Origin: Mesocentrotus franciscanus
Taxonomy: Eukaryota > Echinodermata > Echinoidea > Camarodonta > Strongylocentrotidae
Assembly (NCBI GenBank): GCA_037976565.1
Contig: CP137680.1
Location: forward strand, 12,697,804 to 12,761,803
Reading direction: 5' to 3'
DNA: 64,000 nt
In this document: one piece after another, positions 47,801 through 60,100 of the stretch
How the letters are laid out: each line of letters begins with the position of its first letter
Numbering within the stretch: position 1 is the first letter of the stretch
Translations under genes and position numbers: made by a program
Notes under the pieces: model-generated
Databases searched by the model: none
What the model was told of the DNA's origin: nothing
The model's input: only the letters and a program-made list of their open reading frames with translations

Positions 47801-50022
47801 CAAACAGGGTGCTTTTTATATAAATTAGAAGTCCAGTGTCATAGGCTGACACTAGTTTGATTTTAACACTCAGCTGTGATGTTTGTGTGATAATAACACT
47901 TATCTAGAGAGTTAGATGACTGAAACTCTTAGGGATTTTTTTTAAATTCTGGTTTTGAAATAAGTTTAAGGGCTTCTGGGCTTGTAACTCTGAATAATAA
48001 CAATACAATCAGTGATAATAAATCATTTGAATACAGATTTACTGAAATGAGTTTCAAAGCACTGTATGCAGTTTTAGCAGTATATTTGTTTGGTGCACCT
48101 TAAAGCTTTTCAAGGCATTTTATTTTGTTAAATCACTTAAGTTCATATTCCCTTGATAACTTTGCTTTCCTATGGTGCAGGATATAGAGGTTGTTAGTCT
48201 TTGTATTGTGCCACCTTCTTGCCCTGTTTTTTTTACATGTTAACCCTTAACCTTTAACCTTCGATGTTTAACCTTTGACATTTTAACTTCTTCATAAATG
48301 AGCTTGTACTTTGGACAGGTATGAACTCATTGGAAATCCTTGTGTAATTGCAATAATGCAGTCTCCAATAGATGATACCTCCATTTTGAATATTCTTTGG
48401 TAGAGAAAATCTAGAGCGTAACTTTAACTAAAATAAAGCAATAAAATACACTTTAGAGTGATTGCAGAGGTGCACTTCAAGAAAGATAAGAATGATTAAT
48501 AAATATTCACTGTAGTAGCAGCAGTAGTAACAGCGCAAGGGAATTATGATGATGAAACCCGCTTGTAATTACGATTGCTTTCATTAATCAAGTCGATGTT
48601 GATCTTAATTTTCTGTTGTTGCCATTACTGGCATTAGTAAACACCGTTACTGATGCAAATGCGGCTAAAAATTAAAGAAAAACTGAAAAATGCATTAGTT
48701 CAGATCATGTACAGGTCAGAATTTAAGATGAATTGATGATTATTTCAACTTTCATCTTTACAATTTTGTGATGTCTAGTGCATTGTGTAAGATGTATGTT
48801 AAGTGTAACCAGTTGAATGGCGCGACTCTGCAAAAGTAGCCTACAGCAAATAGCAATAAAGTGAATGAAGGTTTCGTCTTCCTACATGTAATGTTAATTT
48901 AACATTTTTCGCTTCCATAACATGTTTTCTGTGAAGGGTTAACAATTCTTGCCCACCATCTGTTGTTGTTGTTGTTGTTTTACTTGTGATTCTCATCATG
49001 TTTAGACAGTATGTAAGTTGCCAATTTAGTAATTAGGATTAATTCAACCAGAATTCCATTGTCTATTATAAAATATCCTGCATTTTCTAAACAATATTTT
49101 GTACAAAATGAACCCAATGTCGTACCCTTGTTTTCCAATTATCCATTTGTAGTTAGATGTAAAATTTGAATTCATTGAATATTTACTTGATTAATCTTTC
49201 AAAATTGGCGGATCTAACTTTCATACACAGCTTTTGTACACAAGAAACAACCTATTTTTCTTATTGGTAATGTTCTTGAATGACGTGGAATGACTGTAAG
49301 TCAGTAATAAATACTGCATGTATTTGCTTATAAACATGTTTGTAGTTCTCTAGTTGATATTTTTTAGACAATGCAATCTTAGTCAGCAATTTCTTGCCTT
49401 GACATATTATTTAGTCTGAAAGAATGGGGAGAGAGGGAGAACAGAAAGATAGTGACCCAATAGAGAAAAAGAATAATGGACTCAAGAGGAAGAAAATATG
49501 AAATATGAGGAGGATGAGGAGGAAAGGAAGATTGAATTCAGGTGCACGTGTGTGTGAGAAAGAGAAAGATAGGGTGTGTATATGCAGGAGAGATAAAAGG
49601 GAACTTGGAAGGAAGAGACTTCATAATACTGTATTAGACTGAAAATCATATCAAACACATAAAACACTGATGATAAAGACACACCAAACAATAAGGAACT
49701 TCTATTTTTCTGTTTATAAAATTATGAACATGTTTACTAATCTTTTCCTTCATTTCATTCAACAATACAAACGTGCAATAATTCATGTTTCGCATGATAA
49801 GATATACAACATCAGTAATATAAATACACAGCTTAAAGATCAAGTTCTGTACACATTTGTAAATGTTCAGATGTATACGCTGATACATGTAGTTCTATGT
49901 ACAATTATCAGAAAGACCCTGTGCAATATTACATCCCATTTCCTAAACAAACATGGATAAAAGCCTATTAAATAATTAGTAATAATATTGTCCGCTCGTC
50001 GAATATGTGATGTGATGGTTAT

Positions 50023-50217
50023 TTAACCTGACTGCTAAGAAAGCTCAAATGCTTGTAAGTAAGCAACCAGACGGCCGACGGCTTTAGGTCCTCTCTGAGG
50101 GACCTGGTAGTGAGGATTAATGCCTTACCAAAGGGCACTAGCGCATCGTCTTGGTTTTGAACCCGGGTCACTGGATTTCGAGACCACTGCTCTACCAACT
50201 GAGCTATCGCGCCTCCT
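50023..50217 (-). mobile_element. tRNA-derived SINE
   Basis: On the minus strand GGAGGCGCGATAGCTCAGTT begins a tRNA-like head with A box and B box (ACCCGGGTTCAAAAC), followed by the same body and end as the copy at 10949. Confidence 0.7.
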
Positions 50218-50504
50218 TGAGCTATCGCCTTTCCACCTGTTTTCGATTCATGATTCAGAAATACAAGTAGCATGAATACCCGCCTTGCTGTCAATGGGTC
50301 AAGGGCTGGGTATTATTACAGACATCATTTTAAAAAAAAAGCTCTTGAAAATGTACTTCATCATCATCTTTTATACAACACTGTCCACCCAAAGACATTA
50401 GTGTGATAAAGTTATTTCAGTTTCAAATATATTCCAGAACCATACTATCAGTCTATAACACATCCTTATTCTTCCTTTGATATGAAATATTCATGTCTGT
50501 CCAA

Positions 50505-50510
50505 TTTATT
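50505..50510 (-). terminator. AATAAA poly(A) signal candidate, AGA
   Basis: AATAAA on the minus strand about 575 nt past the AGA stop. No closer perfect hexamer was noticed. Confidence 0.35.
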
Positions 50511-51085
50511 ATATTTCTTCAAGGTTTTACAAAAACACTACCTAAAATGAACAATTATCAAAACTACTTTTGCCTCCATTCTTACTCCCCTTGAAGATCA
50601 TACTATGAGAACTTATCTTGTGTATCCAATGTCACGATGCCCATGGTGCAATACCATTGACAAACAGGTAATAAAATAACATTCCCTGTAAATACATAAT
50701 TATTGCATAATCTTAGAAATACATTACATATTCAAGTATCATGATCCATTGGTGATGATTGCTAGCAACCAAGTTAACAAACATGTATGACTAATAAGAT
50801 TTTTTTCGTAAGACAGATCTGTGATCATTTATATAAAATCAGTATTCCATGGGATTGACCCTTTGACTACTGAGTTCTGTCATTCCAATGGGGTTAGTAC
50901 AGGAACAGCCTAGTCCCCAAATGCAAAGGGTTCATTCCATAATTCATGAGAGTGCTTTTAATGAACATTGAGAAGAAAGACAAGCTTTAGTCCAAAATAT
51001 CATGTAAAAATATAATAATTTTGGATGTAAATCTGGCTACTGAACTGAAAAGGGTTTAGAACCTACATTTCAGATTGTACATGTA

Positions 51086-51198
51086 CTATAATTGATTATT
51101 AGAGGCCGATGAGCAAGGAACCTCAAGGACTTGTACGGAAGACATGGACGGATTCCTCACTGAATAATGGAATGATGAAAAACCATGACAAGCTGCAC
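51086..51198 (-). CDS. AGA: AGA exon 10 (residues 314-350, stop)
   Basis: After acceptor CATGTAG the frame reads [20 protein letters not shown] and ends NNQL-stop at 51088-51086. It corresponds to the family's YGAACNK....F.FMV..... C-terminus. It was found from the required phase (1) and the GAAC motif. Confidence 0.9.
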
Positions 51199-54100
51199 CT
51201 ACATGTACAAAAAGAAAAGAAACATGATCATTGGTTAAAAGAACAGTATACAATAATTGGCAGGAAATTTCTACATAATGTATATAATGTTTCAATGTAA
51301 TATGTTGGTTGAGTAATATGTTTTTTATTCTACATGTCATATAGTCCTGTACATATTCCTTATTAATAACAAGCAACCTGGACTTACATCGAATATCCCT
51401 TTGTTTTTTGCACGAATAAATGTGATATTGAAAAAATAAATAAGTAAATGAATGTAATGAAATCGTAATATGGGAAAGTTGCTTATATCGAGTTCTCAGT
51501 GACAACTTTTTCCTATCTCCTTATTTTCAATACTACATGTATTTTCTTACACTTTGCTTACACAACGGGCCAATTAGCACTGACCCGTAATTTTTTTTCC
51601 CCACAAGCTTCACAGAATTATAAATCAAATGACTGATGATTGACAGAGTCATATGAATATTAATTTTCCACAACATCCTAGTGAGAGTGATGTGCATAGA
51701 TTTCACTTTCAGGTGCTTTCATGGCAGGCAGGGAGGAGGTTCTGAATAAATTCCAAGGTTGGTTGGGCACGAGGAGCTATGGCTTTGCATGTCAGGTACT
51801 TTATTATCGTTACGGTAGAGTGCTTTTGAATACATTGCTAGGTTGGGTGGGTTAGCAAGCAAGCTGAGGCAAGGCATGGTATCATGACAGTGAAGCCATT
51901 CTTGTTTGAATGTGTTTTGGCTGCAAGGCGAGTGCAAGGTTTTGGGGGCAGTGTTAACCACAGGGCAATGCTGAGATGTCAGAGTAGACAGCCTCTCGTT
52001 CCAGCTCTAGTAGACTCTCTCCAAACTGACTATAAGTGATATTTTGGTTGTTTTTTAAAAGCTATTTCTATGTCAAATGAATGTACAGTGTCATGTGAGG
52101 AAATTTTGGAATTATCGTGAAATAGGAAACCACCATTCGTTTCTGCACATAAGCGTTTCATTACGTCACACACATTGGTCTCCATATTCCTACCCCACAG
52201 ACTCCATATGCACAGACACGTACGTGCAAGCAGACGAACGAGTGGTTTTCAAAACCACAATATAGCCAACAAAAATTGGGCTAGGGAGTCAACATTTTCT
52301 ATAGAAACTAGGATATTAAAGGAAAATCTAACCTTGATAGCAGAAATATCAGAGTAGTAGACTGGTGAAAGTTGAATGAAATCGGACAAAAAAGTTGAAA
52401 AAGTTGTGAATTTTTAAAAATGTTATAATCACTAGAGGTATAGGCTCTTCAAATTGGCTGAATCAGTAATGTCTGTTTGTTTGTTCCAACACACAAAATG
52501 ACTAAAATTTCAATTTTTCAAAAAAGTATGACTCGGGAGGGTCTTTCCTCTTAGAGGACCTATAGTTTGCTATCCATAATATATTTTGAGTAGTGCCCCA
52601 AGGGAGAAGGCACTTTGGAGAAAAATAAAAATTAATAAAAATTTTGTACACGACAAACGGGAGAGTTACCCGCACTACATCACAATCCACTGACCAAACT
52701 GCCAATTTGAGATTCGCATAGACTTGGTGATCTCACATTTCAAACATTCATAACTTTCTTATTATTGGTCCGATTTATTTCAAACCTTTGCCACTCTGTT
52801 TATCCTATTTTCCTGCTTTCATATATATATGAAATTATTTCAAGGGTTGGATTTCCCTTTAAACCAAATCTGTAAGACAAACCTACCATATTTTCCATCG
52901 ATGGTGGCGGCTATAAGAGCACCACTAAAATCTGGGTGATATTTGATGATTCTCTGAAGGGCTGACTGACACGCCTTGTCAGGTGACATCCCGTTTCTTA
53001 GATTCTCTACAACCTGGTAGCTAGGGATACAACAAGAAAAGTAAATGAGAGATTTTCGTTGTACTTCACTTTAGTGTTTTTTCTTTTTAAGGTCACAAAT
53101 AAAATTACCATTCTAAGAACTGAACATGTTACTTTACACCAAAATTAATGTCATTGTAAATGTTTCTACATGACGATACTATGTATTTATTCGTTAAAGC
53201 TAGCATAACAAGACAAAAAACATTAAGTATACCTGAAAGGACTACATATAGTTTATGATTTATGCAATGTCTAAGGGGCACTACTTCATATACTTCATAG
53301 ACTACTTCAAATCTGTAAAATACCAATACCCAAATCCCCACCCTAAAGAATAAGCTTGTAAGCTGCTTCACAAAAGCACTATAAACATTCTGAAGTCGTT
53401 TTTGGTTTTATGTTAATTTTTTCACATTGATTTGTTCATTTGACTTCATGAAGGATGTTCTATTCTACCCCGAAAGATACAAATGATTTAGGAAGGCAAT
53501 ATTATTGATTGACCTGCAGTTGTATCCATCTTCTTACCTTGGTAAAAACCGCATCATCACATCCCCATCACCTGTTCCTGCTGCCCCGCCCACCTCTCGA
53601 TCTACATAGGCACCTGACCCAGTAATAGGGGAATCCCCTACTCTCCTATGAAACGTACAAACAACAAAGAAAACTCTTTCAAAAAAAAATACAAAAAAAT
53701 CTTTACCATCTGCAAAGTACATAAACATTTTCCATAATATATCTATTTAGTAAAAAAACTGTTTTCAGGGTCTCAGTTTTAGTCATTGCAGCAAATGCCT
53801 ATTTCTCTACAGTTTGGAAAAGTTGCCTCTATAACCCACTTTGTAATTGGTACTTTTCAACATACGGTAGAGTAAAGATACATTTACATACCACCAAAGG
53901 TATTTCTGGGTTTCATAAACTTGAGGTGGATCATACAAAGACTTTTGTCTGATTAACTTTATGCAGTAAAATACTTTAAGTTAAAGACTCTTTAATATTT
54001 TGTGCTGCATACATACTGATTCATTACACTTTATAAATTGCACTCATTCAACATTGATTTTGAAGAAGAAAAAAAGAAATTACTGTCATGCCGTCAAGTT

Positions 54101-57100
54101 TTGCTCATTTTTTAGCATAACAATGATAATTTTGTATGTAATGCAAAACTGATACTTTACAATACTAGCTAGCACACACAGCGTAAGTTTGAAAGCACTT
54201 TACTTACCCAGGTACTTTGTGATTGGCACCATTTGTGGATGTACCCCCAGCGATATGTCCATTGGAGTCGACTACAATCATACCGATTGTGTCATGATTC
54301 TTCTTGTTGATATCACTGTTATAGCGCCCTCTATTTGATGTCTTCAGATCATTTGCTTTCAGTGGAGTGTATGGGCCGCATGATTTTGACGAGTCGGGAG
54401 AGACATTCTGGGGAAAAGGAAAAGACCAAACAACTCCATGATTGAGAAAGAGCTCATACAGTGAGGTGACACCTGGTTTCATTTTTATTTTTTATAAATT
54501 TATTATGGTATGGTCAGGCTTGCTTTTAGATTTAGTTGCTTTTGTGTTATGCAATGTCACTTTTCTCCAATATAAGTTCACACCTTCATACCACTACTTT
54601 GTACGTTCCACAAATTTCTCATGTAACATGTGTTAGAAATGTCTAGTTACTTTTATTTTTTAATAGATTAGTGATACATAACATCATCTGAGTAGCAGTG
54701 AACCAATATGATTGGCCTATTTAGGGCTCTCCTTGCAGGGACTGGCTGCTGGTGTGATCAGCTGTCAACAACTATCTGTTGATACCTGAACTGTCTATTA
54801 TTAGCAATTGCACAATATATTCCCACCCCCAAAAAAAAAAATCATCTTGATCTGTAACTGTTAAAGACACATAGAAGTCAGCTCTCATGGGGAATTCGAC
54901 ACTGTTCAGGTGTTTACCCAATAACAGGTGTTTTCAATCACCAGGGTTAGCCTTCAGTGTTATGACCATAGATCTTATGTAATGCTTTGCTTTTCCCTCA
55001 CCGAAGACCCCCGAGAGACTAGGGGGTAATTCTCGATTGGCCTACGGGTTTGCTGTGTGCAGATTTGTACTTGCATTAATGGTATTTCCACCAAGTCTTG
55101 GTGTCAGCGAATTATGGCCTTCTGCACATGGAAACTGACAATCCACTCTCTTTAACATAAAAAATGCATTGTGACTTGCTACACGTTATTCATGAACACA
55201 TAGTAGTACTGAACCTGTACCTCAAAATCAGCAACAAAAAAGAATAATTGAAACATGATTTTTATTGCAAGTTTGCAACTGAAGCTCATTTTACTTGGAT
55301 AGTGTTATAAAATATTAAAACATAGATAAATTAACAGAGAGAGATTATAAAACTATTACAATTTACCCCTACCATATTTCTGGCCTGCAGATTGAAGTTC
55401 ATGAAATGCAGACTTTCTCTCGTTATGCACATGTTGGGTACTACTTAATGTATGTAAATTTTTAATTGCAGAATTTCTAAAAAAACAAGCAACTCACCTG
55501 TCTGTAGTTGGGTTGGCAATTTGCTTTTTGCCATTCCTCCCATATTGATCTGTAAATAGGACATGTCAGAAAAAATACTATTAATAGATTCTTAACACCC
55601 CCACCCCCAAAAAAAACACACATATTCTTGTAGTCAACCGATTATTTGTATCAGAGATTCAAAGGGTGAAATTTTTTGTTGCAACTTCAATTCATTTTTT
55701 TTTCTTATTTCATAATTTCAATGTTTTTTTCTTTACATTGAACATTGCTTACGGTACTTGATGTTTCTTTCACAAAAATATTCATAATATATTGTAAATT
55801 TATAAAGTATTATAAAATTAAGATTCCAAAGATTTAATTTCTTAGTTTTTCTTTGTTCCCGCTTTTATAGTTTGTTTCCTGTGAATAAGGTATTGCTAAA
55901 CAGAATGAATTATTCTTTTAGCTAAAAAAACTAAGTAAGCACTAAGCAACAAAAAAGAAAGAAGTTTCCATTACATACCTTGATCTGTTGGTTGTTAGGT
56001 TTTCTTGCTGAAATCCCATCTCAATTGCAAATTTGGTGGCTGCAAAACAAGAAAATGAGTAAATTATTACACTTAAGTCAAATAGTTTCAGAATAATTAT
56101 TCCAAACATACTGAACCTCACATCTGCTCTGCAGAGAAATTAGAGAATAAATTGAAGAGCATATATACAAATTATTATACAAATTTAGAGATTACTTTAT
56201 GTAAATATAATTGTTACATTTATGATGCACATTAATCAATCAATATGATGCCTGAAAAATATCACCATTACCCTGGTTTCAGCAAAATCCGCCTTAAAAA
56301 TAAGAAAGTTATGAAATTTTGAAGTTGCAATCAATCAAACTCAAATTTGCAACTCTGTGACTTATCTTGCAAGCTCCCTTCCCATTTGCTCTGTATTAAA
56401 ACAAATCAGAACTTTCTATTTTCCCTACAGAAAATTTTCATCCATACACGCACCCTAAATATAATTATTGCAAATATCATTTTTACACAACCCCCTTTAT
56501 GAAACAAATCTACTCTGTCATCAAGTACTAAGAAAATCAAAGTTTATGAAATTTTATGTACAGAACAAATTGGAGAGGAGCTCACAAGAAACGTCAGAGT
56601 TGCCAATTTGTGTTTCACTAATGACAACTTCAAAAATTCACAACTTTCCTATTTTCAATCGGATATTGCTCAAACTTTCACTAATTTGTTTCTCTTGTTT
56701 TTCTGCTTTTATTAATACAATCTGATTATCAGGGTGGACTTCCCCTTTAAGCAAGAAAAAAACAAACAAACATTGAAAAGCAAATGCATTTAAGATTTAA
56801 ACCAGACATGTTTATGGAGGTGTTTTAAATCATGCTTTTTTTCAAGTTAAAAAAAAAAAGGGCTATTTTTAGCACATTTTAAAACGCAGTGTTTTAACAT
56901 GCCAACCCTGCCTGGTTTAAAGCAAATACTGATAAAGGCATTCTTAAAACCACAATCACATCATTTGTTTAAACACAATTCTAAATACCTGATTCACCCA
57001 CAAGTAGAGTCTCTGTTGTGTACATCATGACTGCTCTTGCTACCGATATGGCGCTCTTAATACGATGAATTCCACCCACAGAACCAACTGTATGCGTATC

Positions 57101-60100
57101 CCTTTATTGTAACATGAACGGTGTAATAATAATTAATTATAATGATTATAATGAATGGTTGATAGTAATTTCTAAAAATCTTTTCACCTGTCTCTAATTT
57201 AAGAAAAAAAAAATTATCTGCAAAAAATAGAAGTTCAGATTGAAAAGTAAAAAGAGTAAAAAGCATTTTTTTTTTAATGAACAAACAAACAACAACAACT
57301 TTGTATTGATCAAAGTCTCTCACAACGCTTTGTCACTATTCTTCAAATAGTCTGGGTTAATACTGGCTTAGGGGGTTTCTACCCTTCAAAATAGTAATGA
57401 CTTGAATGTAATTATACTAAAAGCAATAGAAAGATAGAGACTCTTATTTTAAAGTCAATTTGGGAGGGGAGAGACTCCAATGAGCGTATTGGTTGAAGAA
57501 ACATGGATTTTACTGCAATAAATCACACAATTCTGACAACAAAAAAACTAGTTCCAGGTGTAAAAAATATATACTGGTATATGTATACCTATGTATCTTG
57601 AAATAAATGTTTTCAGTCATGATCATCCAAATTTAATGTTACAGAGCAATATACTAAAATAATTTCATTTCTCACCCATCCATAATCATTGCATCCAGGG
57701 TGGTTTCTCCAAATTCATCAGGACTAAGAAGAAAAGAAATGAAAAAAAAAATGTATAAAGCATCAGTAGCATAGTCAATGAACTTTACTACTGACACATT
57801 ACACAGGAGATAGTTTTGATGTTTCCAAACATGTATGAAAATCATAATGACAATTTGAAAGATACTGGTGTAAGATAAATTAAAAAGCAAAAATAGCACT
57901 CACATGAAAATAACGATCATCTCTGTTTAGATCAGAGTTCAAAGTAGTGGAACTATAACTTCCGAACACCAGAACGAAATGGTAAAAATGAGATAAAACT
58001 TGAAAAATCAGACACATAGATACATATACATGAGGGTAGCATACACTCTATGAAAAAAAAAATCCATAAAGGAATTACGGTAGCACGAAAAGATCAATCC
58101 CAAATAAAATGAAATTATAATTTTATTTGACTATGTCATCACCAATCCAGAATAATTTACCTAGAGCGTTTCCCTGAAAAATATACATTTCACCCACAGT
58201 AACAATCATTGCCACAAGAAACACAACCTCATGACAAAAGTTAACTAGATGGAACTTCAACTGCGCGCAGTCGAAAAATGCCTCCGCCATAGAGCAATTT
58301 TACAAACCAAAATGGAAGCAATTTTTAAAATTCAAGTTTGATTGTAATCCATCTGTTGGTTCTAATGATAACACGATCACGAGCTATTTTAGGATACAAA
58401 ATGAGCCCTGTGACCTTTGACCTCGTGACCCCAATTCTAATCTGTTCATTGACTCTGCAAGATACATACATGACCCAAGTTTGGCGGTTATCCATCAATC
58501 GATTCTTGAAATAACGTGATCACAAGCTATTTTGCATACATAACGAGCCCTGTGACCTTTGACCTCGTGACCCCAAAATCTGATCAGTTCATTAGCTCTG
58601 CAAGATACATACATGACCCAAATTTGGCGGTAATCCATCAATCGGTTCTTGAGATAACGCGATCACGAGCTATTTTTGCATACATAATGAGCCCTGTGAC
58701 CTTTGACCTTGTGACCCCAAAATCTAATCAGTTTATTGGCTCTGCAAGATACATACAGGACCCAAGTTTGGCGGTAATCCATCAATCGGTTGAGATAACG
58801 CGATCACGAGCTATTTTTGCATACATAATGGACCCTGTGACCTTTGACCTCGTGACCCCAAAATCTAATCAGTTCATTAGCTCTGCAAGATACATACATG
58901 ACCTGAGTTTGGCGGTAATCCATCAATTGGTTCTTGAGATAACGCGATCACGAGAACGGGACGTACGCACGTATGTACGCACGGACTGACAACCAGAAAA
59001 CATAATTCCCGGCTACTTTGTAGCGGAGGCATAAAAAGTAACCATGTATTGCCATTATAAAGAATTAAAGCTCGTTTTCATTTGATTTTTTTTTAAAGAA
59101 TGACATGCGCTGCATATGAAATTCAATTGTCAGTGCCTTTTGCTTTTTCTCATGAACTGTGTACCCATAAGACATTGAGTGATTTCAAGTACGGTGTTCG
59201 GTGTTGGTGTTGGTGTTGAGAGCATGGAAAGGCTGCTAAACCGAGCTCCAACACCGACGGTCAGTTTAGAAGGACGATACCGATCGCGTTATCGATAGCT
59301 CAACACCAGCCTCAACACCGAGTGACGTCATACTCTACAGGCGAAAAGTCTTGCAATAAAAGCATAATCCTTTCAGAAATTTCATTAAAATTACATCATA
59401 TCGAATATCAAATGTAAAGTCATATTAAACAAGCTGAAGACATGGAATTTCACAAGTTGACCTCTGTGACCCTTGACCTACATGCTCCAAAATCTAAACA
59501 GATCGTCTTCCTATGGTGATACATACTATCATTAAGTTTGAAGTGAAAATTCTCCAGTGGTTCTTGAGATATCGCGATAACGATCTCAATGTATGGAATT
59601 TCATAAGTTGACCTCTATGACCCTTGACCTTTGACCTACGTGCTCCAAAATATAATCAGATTGTTTTCCTATAGTGATACACACTATCACTAAGTTTGAA
59701 GTTTAAATCTCAAATGGTTCTTGAGATATCGCGCTAACAAACTCAATACAAGGAATTTCATAAGTTGACCTCTGTGACCTGTGACCTTTGACCTACGTGC
59801 TCCAAAATCTAATCAGATCGTCTTCCTATGGTGATAAATACTATTCCCGAGTCTTAAGTTTAAATCTTAAATGGTTCTTGAGATATTGTGATAACGGTCA
59901 AACGGGACGGACACGGACGTACGGACGTACGGACGTACGGACGGACAACCCAAAAACATGATGCCTCCGGCACCACCTTCGGTGGCGGAGGCATAAAAAA
60001 CCTATGAAGTATTTACCTTCCACCATACCCCACAGTGCCATCACATTGCTGTACCTCACATACTGAACAGCCTTCCTCCACAGCATCTAGCGTAGATCGA

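Larger units (their letters stand above)
45993..51085. other. convergent intergenic region / 3' UTRs
   Basis: Between the stop codons of the two convergent genes. It contains poly(A) signal candidates, a 62-bp minisatellite (47541-47800), a GA-rich stretch (49430-49620) and a tRNA-derived SINE (50023-50217). No gene was recognised; the ORFs here are short and AT-rich. Confidence 0.6.
57724..60016 (-). other. AGA: AGA intron 2
   Basis: Mostly repeat: a complete Helentron-like element, a 3'-truncated relative whose 5' end almost touches exon 2, and between them a GGTGTTGGTGTTGG/CCAACACC inverted segment (59196-59330) with a TGACGTCA. Confidence 0.6.

Noticed and set aside
48236..48285. TTAACCCTTAACCTTTAACC telomere-like stretch
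   Set aside because: Irregular and not the animal TTAGGG repeat; too short to suggest an interstitial telomere.
50019..50294. Minus-strand frame with GAIAQLVEQWSRNPVTRVQN
   Set aside because: This is the well-known spurious translation of a tRNA-like SINE head.
58516..58989. 157-residue open frame in AGA intron 2
   Set aside because: The translation is five repeats of the same ~45-50-residue block, produced by the tandem units of a Helentron-like element.
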